Source of the DNA: DATLNF01 sp046590575 | GTDB lineage: Bacteria; Actinomycetota; Actinomycetes; BP-191 | Length of the DNA stretch: 44,479 nt | Reading direction: 5' to 3' | Assembly: GCA_046590575.1 (NCBI GenBank) | Contig: JBKJUS010000035.1 | Span: forward strand, 1-44,479 | Shown: piece after piece, positions 32,728-41,118 of the stretch | How positions within the stretch are numbered: position 1 is the first letter of the stretch | Layout: the number at the start of each line of letters is the position of its first letter | Program-made: the position numbers and the translations under genes | The notes under the pieces: generated by a model | The model's database searches: none | What the model was told of the DNA's origin: nothing | Seen by the model: the letters and a program-made list of their open reading frames with translations, nothing else

Positions 32728-33194
32728 GAGCCCCTTCGCGCACGGCAGCGCTCGTGGCGGCAGTCGTCGTACAGGTCGCTCTGGTCGTCGTCGCTGTCGC
32801 GCCCCGGCTCTCGGCTCGGGTTCTCGGCGACGTCTACGTCGTACGGGTCTCGCCGCTCGACCCGATCGATCCCTTTCGCGGCGCCTACGTGACCCTGCAG
32901 TACCCCGGGCTGGCACCGGAGAGCTTCATCGAAGGTCTCGAGGGCGACGTGTTTGTGCCCCTCGTGCGCGATGGTGACGTGTGGCGTGGTGACGGTCTGC
33001 GCGACGACCGTCCGGCGTCCGGGCCCTACTTGCGCTGTCGGTACGGCGGCCAGCTGCGCTGCGGGATCGAGTCGCTGTTCCTGCCGCAGGCCAAGGCCAA
33101 GGAACTCGAGCGCGACCTGATCGACGGCGGCCTCGCCCGCATCAAGGTGGATAGTCGGGGCCACGCCGTCGTCCTGGACGTTGCCGCCGGCTGA
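32724..33194 (+). CDS. GDYXXLXY-family membrane-anchored protein
   Basis: 156 residues. An N-terminal membrane helix (about 8-28), then DVYVVRVSPLDPIDPFRGAYVTLQY, where GAYVTLQY corresponds to the family GDYxxLxY motif. A region YLRCRYGGQLRCGIESLFLPQAKAKELERDL follows. Partner of DUF2157, with the ATG overlapping its stop. Extracytoplasmic domain likely. No known activity. Confidence 0.88.
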   Translation: MRAPSRTAALVAAVVVQVALVVVAVAPRLSARVLGDVYVVRVSPLDPIDPFRGAYVTLQYPGLAPESFIEGLEGDVFVPLVRDGDVWRGDGLRDDRPASGPYLRCRYGGQLRCGIESLFLPQAKAKELERDLIDGGLARIKVDSRGHAVVLDVAAG

Positions 33195-33258
33195 CGCGCT
33201 CTAGGCAGTTGTCGCGTTCCACGCGAGCCGGGGGTTTGGACTCGCCTTGACCGGGCAC

Positions 33259-33302
33259 CTACGGTAGCGTAACCTACGCTCTAGTAAGTTACGGCGCCGT
33301 AA
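33259..33302. promoter_or_regulatory. two palindromic operators upstream of the desaturase
   Basis: AGCGTA-ACC-TACGCT (33266-33280) and TTACGGCGCCGTAA (33289-33302) are perfect dyads about 22 bp apart, two helical turns, and both close to the desaturase start. CTACGGTAG (33259-33267) is a third partial dyad. TetR-type repressors of lipid genes commonly use such sites; no candidate regulator is adjacent. The gene's ATG at 33341 is 39 nt beyond. Confidence 0.6.
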
Positions 33303-33340
33303 GAATGCGGCCGCCCCCACCGCCCCCGGGAGCCCTCGCC

Positions 33341-34273
33341 ATGACCGCCATCACGGACACCCGCCAGCTGGACTTGTTGACTGAGCTCGAGCCGGTCGTC
33401 GCTGTCGAGATCGATCGGCACCTCGCGGTGGCCAAAGAGTGGATGCCGCACGAGTACATCCCGTGGCAGCTCGGCCGGGACTTCGTAGCCGAGCCGTGGA
33501 GCCCGGACCAGAGTCGGCTCGACCGGATCACCCAGCTGTCCTTCGAGGTCAACCTGCTGACTGAGGACAACCTGCCGAGCTATCACCGCGAGATCGACAC
33601 CGCCTTCGGCCGCGATGGTGCGTGGGGCTTCTGGACCGGTCAGTGGACGGCGGAGGAGGGCCGGCATGGTTACGCGATGCGCGACTACCTCCTCGTCACC
33701 CGCGGCGTCGACCCGGTGCAGCTCGAGCGCGACCGGATGGCCCAGATGAAGGAGGGCTACCACTCCCCGACGGACAAGACCGGGCTGAGTGTGCTCGCTT
33801 ACGTCAGCTTCCAAGAGCTCGCGACCCGGATCGCCCACCGCAACACCGGCCTGGCGACCCAGGATCCCGTCGCCGACAAGCTGATGAAGCGGATTGCCGC
33901 CGACGAGAACCTCCACATGATCTTCTACCGCAACCTCGTCACCGCGGCCCTGGAGCTCGACCCGTCCGCCACGGTGCTGGCGGTCGCGGGCGAGGTGATG
34001 GGCTTCCAGATGCCCGGCACCGGCATCAACGACTTCCAGCGCAAGGCGCTCGAGATCGCCAAGGCCGGCATCTACGACCTGCGCATCCACCACGACGAGG
34101 TGGTCTGGCCGCTCCTGCGGCACTGGAAGTTCTTCGAGCTCGAGGGGCTTTCCGGTACGGCGGAGCAGGCCCGCATCGAGGTCACGGCGTACCTCGAGGC
34201 CGTCGACGCCCTTGCCACGAAGTTCACCACCAAGCGAGAAGAGCGCGCGGCCCGCGTCACCGCCCGCGGCTAG
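33341..34273 (+). CDS. acyl-ACP desaturase (ferritin-like di-iron)
   Basis: 310 residues, soluble desaturase family. Di-iron ligands visible: LLTED with Glu75, EEGRH (Glu106, His109), FQELATRIAHRN with Glu159 and ADENLH (Glu189, His192). It introduces a double bond in fatty acyl-ACP using ferredoxin and oxygen. The ATG at 33341 is chosen over 33305, whose extra residues are a proline run and fall just past the operators. Behind two palindromes, so probably repressor-controlled. Confidence 0.92.
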   Translation: MTAITDTRQLDLLTELEPVVAVEIDRHLAVAKEWMPHEYIPWQLGRDFVAEPWSPDQSRLDRITQLSFEVNLLTEDNLPSYHREIDTAFGRDGAWGFWTGQWTAEEGRHGYAMRDYLLVTRGVDPVQLERDRMAQMKEGYHSPTDKTGLSVLAYVSFQELATRIAHRNTGLATQDPVADKLMKRIAADENLHMIFYRNLVTAALELDPSATVLAVAGEVMGFQMPGTGINDFQRKALEIAKAGIYDLRIHHDEVVWPLLRHWKFFELEGLSGTAEQARIEVTAYLEAVDALATKFTTKREERAARVTARG

Positions 34274-34294
34274 CTCATCTCGCTCGGTCGATCT

Positions 34295-35785
34295 CTATCG
34301 CGCGTAGAGCGGCTTGCCGTCGAAGAGCGTGACGTACTGCCGCTTGCTGCAGTCGCTCTTGAGGGAGTAGGCCGCCAACCCGCCGAAGTGATCGGTCTTC
34401 GAGATCTTCACGAACGGCAGGCCGTTGCTGGAGTACGTCGATCCCTCGAGCCCGGCCATGAACGCCTCGCGGGTGAGCACGCCCTTCGTCGACAGCAGCT
34501 GCTGGTGCAGGATCTCCGCCGACAGCCAGAGGCTGAGCTGGATGTCGTCGAATCCGCCCGCCTTCAAGAAGTCCGGCGGTGCCTTGTCGAAACCTTGGTA
34601 GGGGTGCAGGAAGCGGCCGTCGTAACGGTTGCCTGAGCCAGGGCAGGCGACGTTGGCGACGGCGTTGAGCGCCATCGAGGGTCCGACCCCGGTCCAGATC
34701 GGCGTGTAGAGCGAGTTCGAGGTGTTGGCCACGACGTTGATGAAGAACGTCGGCTGGCCGAGGAAGTAGACGACCGGGGCGTTGTACGCACGCAGCTCGT
34801 TGGCCAGCGACGTGGCGTCGGCGTTGGACGGCGTCTTGGAGGTCAGGAAGGTCTTGAAGGGCAGGTTGGCCGCGTTCAGCGACGCCTCCATAGCCTGCTG
34901 GGCGTCCTTGAAGTTGGGCGTGTCGGAGATGACGACGGCCCACTTCGACTCGCCGCCGGCGTTCTTCTTCTGCAGGAAGTCCTGCCGGCGGGCGTTCTCG
35001 ATGACCAGGCCGGCCTGCTCGGGGTAGGTCAAGCTCAGCGCAAAGTACGTCGGAATCGAGCCGAGGCCGTTCTCGGTGACGCCGGCCGAGAGATAGGGAG
35101 TCTTGGTGCGCTGCAGTGATCGGTCGCGGGCGCAGGCCTGGATCTGGTCTGTGCCCGCCCCGCCCAGGACGATGAAGTCGCGACGGGCCATTTCCTGGCA
35201 GACACGGACCGCGCCGGACGGCTTATAGGTGTCGTCGAGCACCTCGACCACGATCTTTCGGCCGAAGACGGTCTTGCCCTTCCAGTAAAGATCCTTGCCG
35301 GTCTCGAAGGACTCCTGCGGCAAGGGCGACGCACCGGACAGCGGTGCGTGAATACCAATGCGGATGGTCGACTCGGTCAGGCCGATGGTGGTGCCCTTGG
35401 CGTCCCCGTCGGATCCGCTGCCCGCAGCACGCGACGGGCCGGGTGCACTGCCGCCGGTGCTGCCGGCGCCGCCCGAGCCAGGCGCTCTCGCGCGGCCCGG
35501 ATCCTCTCCACCGACTCCGACAGCAGTTTCGGCGAATCCCACGGCGGCCGCGGCTGGGTCACCTGGGCGCAGAGACGCGGCGGACGGGCCTGCCACGGGC
35601 AGGTCGCGCTCGCCCAGCTCGTCGTCGCCGTTGCGGCTGAGGGCGGCGTTTTGGTCGAGGGCCCGCAATGCGTCGGGCTGGAGCCCACAGCCGGCCACGG
35701 CGAACGCGACGAGAGCCACGAGCGCCGCCTGACGGCAGGAGGACGCGGGGGGGTGAGATCCGGCACGAACGCGTGACGTCGCCAT
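34295..35785 (-). CDS. branched-chain amino acid-type solute-binding lipoprotein
   Basis: About 496 residues from ATG 35785 (a GTG at 35794 is possible). Signal peptide ending in lipobox VAGC, then a long Ala/Gly/Ser/Pro linker to about residue 130. A two-lobed periplasmic-binding domain follows: STIRIGIHAPLSG, FIVLGGAGTDQIQAC, YLSAGVTENG and WAVVISDTPNFKDAQQ. No permease or ATPase genes are adjacent, so it may be an orphan receptor or pair with a distant transporter. Ligand unknown. Confidence 0.87.
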   Translation of the reverse strand: MATSRVRAGSHPPASSCRQAALVALVAFAVAGCGLQPDALRALDQNAALSRNGDDELGERDLPVAGPSAASLRPGDPAAAAVGFAETAVGVGGEDPGRARAPGSGGAGSTGGSAPGPSRAAGSGSDGDAKGTTIGLTESTIRIGIHAPLSGASPLPQESFETGKDLYWKGKTVFGRKIVVEVLDDTYKPSGAVRVCQEMARRDFIVLGGAGTDQIQACARDRSLQRTKTPYLSAGVTENGLGSIPTYFALSLTYPEQAGLVIENARRQDFLQKKNAGGESKWAVVISDTPNFKDAQQAMEASLNAANLPFKTFLTSKTPSNADATSLANELRAYNAPVVYFLGQPTFFINVVANTSNSLYTPIWTGVGPSMALNAVANVACPGSGNRYDGRFLHPYQGFDKAPPDFLKAGGFDDIQLSLWLSAEILHQQLLSTKGVLTREAFMAGLEGSTYSSNGLPFVKISKTDHFGGLAAYSLKSDCSKRQYVTLFDGKPLYAR

Positions 35786-35850
35786 GGGGGTCACCGCTTC
35801 TGGGGGGTGTGACTGATGTCACATCAGCGTTTCGCGACGGCGTACCCGGT

Positions 35851-35874
35851 TTCCTGCCGCTGCACCGGCAGGAA
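35851..35874 (+). promoter_or_regulatory. strong hairpin in the 5' region of the CocE-like gene
   Basis: TTCCTGCCG (35851-35859) and CGGCAGGAA (35866-35874) are perfect 9-bp arms with a 6-nt loop, 65 nt upstream of the ATG. Further conserved-looking sequence follows to the start. It may be a structured leader; I could not match it to a known riboswitch class. Confidence 0.4.
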
Positions 35875-35939
35875 GCGGTCGCCGCGGGGGAGAAGTCCTC
35901 TCCTGACGAAGGCCGACCTAACCCCGAGGTCCCACCCCC

Positions 35940-37682
35940 ATGACGCTGCGTCTGAGAACCCTTCCCGTTGTCGCCCTGAGCCTGGTGGCCGGGCTGCTGC
36001 ACGTCGGCGCCCAAGCCGAGGAGCCGTCGTACGGTCTCTCGGCGCCGGTGGAGTACATCGTGCCCTCCCGCCACGGCGACCTCTTCGTCGAGGTGGTCCA
36101 CCCGACGCTCGACGGCAAGATCGTCAGGGCGCCGGGCATCCTCACCTACTCGCCGTACAGCGCCGCCTTCGGTCGCAACGGCGACGCGTCGCGCTGGGTC
36201 CCTCGTGGTTACGCCCGCATCACCGCCGACGTCGTTGGCACAGCCAACTCCGGCGGCTGCTACGACTACGGCGGCAAGCGCGAGAAGGAGTCGGGGTTCG
36301 ACCTCGTCGAGTGGATCGCCAAGCAGCCGTGGGCGACCGGCAAGACCGGGATGATCGGCGGGTCGTACGACGGCACGACGGCGACCGCGACCGCGACGAT
36401 GCGCCCGCCGCACCTGACCACGATCGTGCCCGAGGCGGCGATCAGCCGGTGGTACAGCTATGCCTACTCCGGCGGAATGCGCTACGCCGTCAACAACGAG
36501 AAGCTCGGTCGGCAGGGCCCGGCCAACGGCCTGGTGATCGACGAGCAGGGCTTCGACACCCCGGTCGGCTTCGATGCCGGCTTCGGCAACACCCCGCCGA
36601 CCGACCCGCAGAACCCGCGCTGGGCCGAGCGGACCGCGTCGGCGATGACGCCGTGCGACGAGGTCAAGCACCTGCAGGGCGGGTACGACGTCGACAGCCC
36701 GGACTACAACGACTTCTGGCTCGAGCGCGACTACATCAAGGACGCTGGCAAGATCACGATCCCGGTGCTGATCGCGCACAACTGGGGCGACTGGAACGTC
36801 AAGCAGGAGGAGGCCACCAACCTCTGGCGCGCGCTCACCGGCACCCGGCACCGCTTCCTCTACATGGGCCACCGGTGGGACAACCACGGTGTTCCTGGTG
36901 GGGAGTACCGCGAGACCGTCGACCGGTGGATGGATCGCTGGCTCAAGGGCGACCGCAACGGCATCGAGCGCAGCCTGAAGCCCGTCGTGAGCCACACCAG
37001 CGACAACGCCGGACCGCTCGAGTTCGTCGCATCTGCAGCGCCGCGCAGCACGGCTGTGACCCTCTTCGCGCAGCCCGGCGGGCTGCTCTCCACCACGCGC
37101 CCGCGCCAGTCTGCGCAGAGTGTCGCTGTGCCGATCACCGGCCAAGGCACCGAGTCGGCGGCCGCCCGCGACACGTCGCCGCCGACAGGTGCCAACTACC
37201 TCTACTTCGAGACGGCGCCGTTGACTCAGGACGTCCGGCTGTTCGGCGAGCCGCAGATCCGCCTCGCCACGACGACCGGCCGCGAGTGGCTGACCCTGAC
37301 GCCGAGTGTCATGGACATCGACCCTGAGCTGCGCAACGCCGACGGCACGGCGACCGACACCAAGGGCCTGGTCGCAGTCACCCGAGGCTTCCTCGACTCC
37401 CGCTACGCCACATCCCTGACCAGCCAGAAGCGCGCGCCAGCCGGCAAGCCCCACGCGACCACGGTCGTGGCCAAGCCGACGGATTACATCTTCCGGGCCG
37501 GCCACCGGATCGGACTCATCGTGGCGACCGAGGCCAACGAGTGGGTGCTGCCCAAGGCGTACGACGCTCCGTGCGCCGCCGCGACGTGCGCGTCGTACAC
37601 CCTCGATCTTGGTGGGGCGTCGTCACTGACGCTGCCCCTCGTCGGTCGGCTGAGCGCGCCGCGGCTCTTCGCGCAGAAGTAA
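35940..37682 (+). CDS. secreted CocE/NonD-family (X-Pro peptidase-like) hydrolase
   Basis: 580 residues. Signal peptide (LRTLPVVALSLVAGLLHVGAQA), then an alpha/beta-hydrolase domain with nucleophile GGSYDG (Ser142), YSPYSA, AHNWGDWNVKQ and MGHRWDNHG supplying the probable Asp and His. A C-terminal beta-jelly-roll holds LYFETAPLTQDVRLFGEP. Acts on acyl esters or N-terminal peptides; substrate unknown. The start at 35940 lies 65 nt after the hairpin. Divergent from the binding protein. Confidence 0.88.
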   Translation: MTLRLRTLPVVALSLVAGLLHVGAQAEEPSYGLSAPVEYIVPSRHGDLFVEVVHPTLDGKIVRAPGILTYSPYSAAFGRNGDASRWVPRGYARITADVVGTANSGGCYDYGGKREKESGFDLVEWIAKQPWATGKTGMIGGSYDGTTATATATMRPPHLTTIVPEAAISRWYSYAYSGGMRYAVNNEKLGRQGPANGLVIDEQGFDTPVGFDAGFGNTPPTDPQNPRWAERTASAMTPCDEVKHLQGGYDVDSPDYNDFWLERDYIKDAGKITIPVLIAHNWGDWNVKQEEATNLWRALTGTRHRFLYMGHRWDNHGVPGGEYRETVDRWMDRWLKGDRNGIERSLKPVVSHTSDNAGPLEFVASAAPRSTAVTLFAQPGGLLSTTRPRQSAQSVAVPITGQGTESAAARDTSPPTGANYLYFETAPLTQDVRLFGEPQIRLATTTGREWLTLTPSVMDIDPELRNADGTATDTKGLVAVTRGFLDSRYATSLTSQKRAPAGKPHATTVVAKPTDYIFRAGHRIGLIVATEANEWVLPKAYDAPCAAATCASYTLDLGGASSLTLPLVGRLSAPRLFAQK

Positions 37683-37719
37683 GTAGCGGTCCGACCCGGA
37701 GGGGCAAGGGGGGGCTCCC

Positions 37720-38082
37720 TCAGACGGAGCGGTTGACCGCGATGACCTGCTGCAGCCGGCCCTCGGCGCGGAGCACCCAGGCGCCCTGGAGCACCGCACA
37801 CAGCACCGCGATCGCGGTCAGCGTCGGCGTCGAAGCGCCGCGCAGCAGGGTGAGGATCGCACCGACGTACGCCGTCCAGACCGCGGTCACCAGTGCTTGC
37901 GCAGTAAGTCGGAAGTGCTGCAGCCGCCGGGCGGCATAGGCCGCGACCAGTTCGTTGCCGGCGTCACTGCCTGCCGTCTCGCCCAGTGCCGCGACGGCGC
38001 GCACGAAGCGGCGCTCCTCGCGACCCAGCTCGCGCCAGCGGGCGCGGAACTCCTCGGTGGACATACCTCCATCGTTCGGCAT
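37720..38082 (-). CDS. small membrane protein
   Basis: 120 residues. Polar N-terminal region (FRARWRELGREERRFVRAVA), then two membrane helices (ALVTAVWTAYVGAILTLL and TLTAIAVLCAVLQGAWVL) and a short cytoplasmic tail. No family recognised. Start at ATG 38082; ATG 38064 is possible but its GGAGGT abuts it directly. Convergent with the hydrolase gene. Confidence 0.65.
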   Translation of the reverse strand: MPNDGGMSTEEFRARWRELGREERRFVRAVAALGETAGSDAGNELVAAYAARRLQHFRLTAQALVTAVWTAYVGAILTLLRGASTPTLTAIAVLCAVLQGAWVLRAEGRLQQVIAVNRSV

Positions 38083-38196
38083 CGCACCCGTAGACCCTTT
38101 ACGGACAATCGGCGCGAACCGGCCACCGTGGCCCAAACCGCACCACCTTTTTGCTGATGAGGGCGATGTGAGTCGTCTCTCGAGGATGGGCCAGGC

Positions 38197-39489
38197 TCAG
38201 GTGAGGGGGCGGTAGTCCCAGGGGGTGGTCGTGTAGGCGTGGCCGGTGGGGCTGGTCCAGATCGTGCTGCTCTTGTCGGGTGCTCGGCTGAGCTGCCAGC
38301 CGCCTTCGTGGCGTAGCGGGTGGTCGCGTCCGCAGGCGGGGTGCAGGTTGTCGCGGGTGGTGGTGCCCCCTTGGCTGAAGCGATCGGGGTGGTCGAGGTC
38401 GCAGCTGCGGGCGGGCCGGTTGCAGTGGGGTGCGTCGCAGATGCGGTAGCGGTCGATGGTGTAGTCGGTGAGGGCTTGGCTAGGTCGGTAGGTGCGGGGT
38501 GAGGAGTCGAGGAGGTGGCCGGTGAGCGGGTCGGTGATGAGCCGGCGCAGGTCGCTGTCGTCGGCGATGCGCCGGGCCATCGAGGCAAGGATGTAGCCGT
38601 AGCCGTCGAGGTAGCCGGGGTGCTCGGCGAGGCCGACCCAGGACGCGAGGTCGAAGACGAGGCTGGTGACGGGCCGCCTGCCGTGCGCCAGCGGCAGGTC
38701 GAGGCGATCGTGGGCGTCTTCGAAGATCGCAATGAACGCGTCGGCGAGGCGCTGGTCGCGGCTGCGTTGGTCGTCGGCGCTGGTCTTGCCGGCGCGGGCG
38801 CGCAGCACGGCCATGACGAGGGCGGCTTTGTCGGCGGGCAGGTTCTCCGCGGTGGCGGTGCCGGCGCTGGTGTCGTAGCTGCGCACGGTCCGTTCGCCGA
38901 TGATGTTCTTGTGGTTGCGCTCGGCGTGTTCGGCGTCGACGGTGAGGACCGCGCGGGCGACGGTGCGGCGGAACGCGCCGAGGCCTTCCCCAGCCCGTCC
39001 CGGCGTACCGACGGCGAACGGCAGTGCGAGTGCTTCGACGCGGCGGGCGAGGTCGTCGGGCAGCCCGGCGGTCTCCTGGGCGAGGTGCGCGGCGTGGTAG
39101 TAGCTGAGCTGCCCGGCGCGCAGCGCGTCGAGGGTGCGGGCCAGCACGGCGGTGAGCCGGCGGGCGGTGTCGAGGCGACGCCCGGCGGTCATCTTCGACA
39201 GGGTGAGTGCGGCGGCGATCTCTTCGCGGCCCCAGTCCTTGTCACCCGGATCGGGGCCGCCGACCGCGGTCAGCACCGGCTGGGTCACGGCGTCGAGCCA
39301 GTGCCGCTGCTTCTCCCACACTTGCAGCAGCACCACGTGGTCATAGCCGCCGAGCGCCGTGACGTCGATCGCGGTCAGCTCGGCGATCACCGTCGGCCCG
39401 GGCGGCGCGGCGTGCAGCAGCGCCAGCCGAGCACTCGTCGGCAGCAGCTGCCGTGGGGCGCGAAGGGCGACGACCGATGATGCGAACAT
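38197..39489 (-). CDS. DUF222 / 13E12-type HNH endonuclease-like protein
   Basis: 430 residues. The DUF222 helical region (about 30-330) is followed by an HNH nuclease domain: DAPHCNRPA, CDLDHPDRFSQGG, RDNLHPAC and DHPLRHEGGW. Such proteins are multi-copy in actinobacteria, and some mycobacterial ones are LexA-regulated. The ATG at 39489 lies within a consensus SOS box, suggesting damage-induced expression. Function in DNA repair is presumed, not shown. The protein appears intact. Confidence 0.87.
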   Translation of the reverse strand: MFASSVVALRAPRQLLPTSARLALLHAAPPGPTVIAELTAIDVTALGGYDHVVLLQVWEKQRHWLDAVTQPVLTAVGGPDPGDKDWGREEIAAALTLSKMTAGRRLDTARRLTAVLARTLDALRAGQLSYYHAAHLAQETAGLPDDLARRVEALALPFAVGTPGRAGEGLGAFRRTVARAVLTVDAEHAERNHKNIIGERTVRSYDTSAGTATAENLPADKAALVMAVLRARAGKTSADDQRSRDQRLADAFIAIFEDAHDRLDLPLAHGRRPVTSLVFDLASWVGLAEHPGYLDGYGYILASMARRIADDSDLRRLITDPLTGHLLDSSPRTYRPSQALTDYTIDRYRICDAPHCNRPARSCDLDHPDRFSQGGTTTRDNLHPACGRDHPLRHEGGWQLSRAPDKSSTIWTSPTGHAYTTTPWDYRPLT

Positions 39490-39497
39490 GTGTTCGA
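39482..39497. promoter_or_regulatory. LexA/SOS box over the start of the DUF222-HNH gene
   Basis: CGAACATGTGTTCG (39483-39496) matches the actinobacterial SOS consensus TCGAAC-n4-GTTCGA except for one outer base at 39482. It includes the start codon of the minus-strand gene, so bound LexA would directly block transcription at its 5' end. Confidence 0.7.
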
Positions 39498-39564
39498 TTA
39501 TGCCTTAAGATGCGCTGCGGCGCAAGCGTTCCCGACAGACTGTGGGCCGCTAGTTTTGCCTTAT

Positions 39565-40983
39565 CTAGATCGAGGTCGGGGCGACGGGGCAGAGGTTGGC
39601 CCACTGCGGCGCCATCCGGAAGGCCATCGGCGCCGGCACGCGGCGCGGCGGTGCGACGACCGTCGGCAGCACCGACCGGCCGCCCTTCTTCGTCTTCGAC
39701 GCGAAGGTCACGATGTCGATGCCGCGGGTGAAGTCCGCGATGACGACATAGCCCTTGTACCAGTACGCCGCGAAGGTGTTGGCGTCGTCCGGGCGGAAGT
39801 AGCCGACCTGGCGGATGTCGCGCGGGTTGCGTACGTCGAGGAAACGGGTGCCCTGGCCGTAGAAGGCGTAGGCCAGCAGCGAGTCGCCGCGGTCGGCGAA
39901 GTAGTGCGCCGAGTCGCAGGCGGTAGCGCCTTCCTTCTCCTCGGGAGTCCAGGTGTCGAGCGCGGTCATCCGCTGCTTGGTCTTTGCCGTGTTGCGGAAG
40001 CCTTCGCCGTTGTAAGTGCCGCGGAGGTCGTACGTCGCGAATCGGCCCGAAGTCTCGCAGGACGAGGAGAGGTTCTCCTCGGTGGCGTAGAGCACGTCAC
40101 CCTTGCGGCCGTCGACCGATGCACCGGGGTTGCGCCAGGCGTTGTGCATGAAACGGCTCGGGGTAGCCGCCTCGGGAGTGCCGCCGCCGGCGAACGGGAT
40201 CGGGTTGCAGCCGTCAGCGGTCTCCACCTTGCCGCTGACCGGGTTGCGGTGTCGGCCCTCGGTCCAGTAGCCGCGGACGCCGCCGGCACCGGAGACCCAG
40301 GCGATGCCACGCGGATCGACCTGGACGTCGTGGGCGTAGTCGGTGACGCCGTCGTTGCGCCCGAGGTCGATGGGCTTCGCGCACTCCTTGGGGCTGGACG
40401 GGTTACGCATGTCCACGCCGATGATCGGCCGGCTGACCCAGTCGGCCGGCTGGGTCTGCTTGTTCGCGAAGGGCCCGCCGGCCCACACCCACAGGCACTC
40501 GTTGACGCACGTCGTGGTGTGGCCGGCGCCGATGACGATCTGCGAGATCTGCACCATCGCGTGCGGCAGGGACACGTCGATGACCTGGATCATCCCGTAG
40601 GGAAAGGCTGCGCCCGGCGTGGCCGGCGAGGTGAACCCTCGCGGGTCGCGGCTGATGAAGAGCAGCCCCCGAGTCGGGTCCACCGAGACGTCCTCGTTCT
40701 CCCAGATGTACTGCGGCAGCGCGCCGATGAGCGACGGCTCCTTGGGGTCGGACATCGAGTAGGCGTAGATGCCGGTCGCAGTCGAGACGAACATCGTGGA
40801 GTCGATGAAGTTGACCGAGATCGCGGCCGCCATCTCGGGCACGTTGGCCACGAAGGTGACGTTCTGCGAGATCTCGCCGGGCGGCGGGGCGGGCGCCGGC
40901 GCGGCCGGACCGCCGAGCGCGACTGACGCGGGCAGCGCCACCGCAGCGAGGGCGAGTGCGACCAGCGTGCGCAGGTGGATCAC
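39565..40983 (-). CDS. secreted LVIVD-repeat (beta-propeller) protein
   Basis: 472 residues. Signal peptide (IHLRTLVALALAAVALPASVALG), then repeats of the type FLDVRNPRDIRQVGYF, GMIQVIDVSLPHAM and GIDIVTF, as in LVIVD beta-propellers. Six or so cysteines, including TTCVNEC, suggest disulfides outside the cell. The GTG at 40983 has GAGG nine nucleotides upstream and is favoured over TTG 40992. Function unknown; propeller proteins of this type bind partners at the surface. Confidence 0.85.
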   Translation of the reverse strand: MIHLRTLVALALAAVALPASVALGGPAAPAPAPPPGEISQNVTFVANVPEMAAAISVNFIDSTMFVSTATGIYAYSMSDPKEPSLIGALPQYIWENEDVSVDPTRGLLFISRDPRGFTSPATPGAAFPYGMIQVIDVSLPHAMVQISQIVIGAGHTTTCVNECLWVWAGGPFANKQTQPADWVSRPIIGVDMRNPSSPKECAKPIDLGRNDGVTDYAHDVQVDPRGIAWVSGAGGVRGYWTEGRHRNPVSGKVETADGCNPIPFAGGGTPEAATPSRFMHNAWRNPGASVDGRKGDVLYATEENLSSSCETSGRFATYDLRGTYNGEGFRNTAKTKQRMTALDTWTPEEKEGATACDSAHYFADRGDSLLAYAFYGQGTRFLDVRNPRDIRQVGYFRPDDANTFAAYWYKGYVVIADFTRGIDIVTFASKTKKGGRSVLPTVVAPPRRVPAPMAFRMAPQWANLCPVAPTSI

Positions 40984-41118
40984 GGCGTACAACCTCGGCT
41001 TCGGCTGCGTCGTCCGGCAAACGACGGGGTCGGGTGGACGTGAGAGGTCTTCGCCGTACGACGCCCCGGTCCTGCCTCGAGTGGCCGGTCGCGACCGACC
41101 CCCCTAGCGTCACCCGGT

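Noticed and set aside
38515..39480. 321-residue plus-strand Gly/Val-rich frame opposite the DUF222 gene
   Set aside because: Antisense shadow of a strongly supported HNH gene; its Gly/Ala/Val/Glu-rich composition is typical of such shadows.
39490..40926. 478-residue plus-strand frame opposite the LVIVD gene
   Set aside because: The minus-strand protein has a signal peptide and repeats; this frame has an Arg/Val/Asp-rich composition and no motif.
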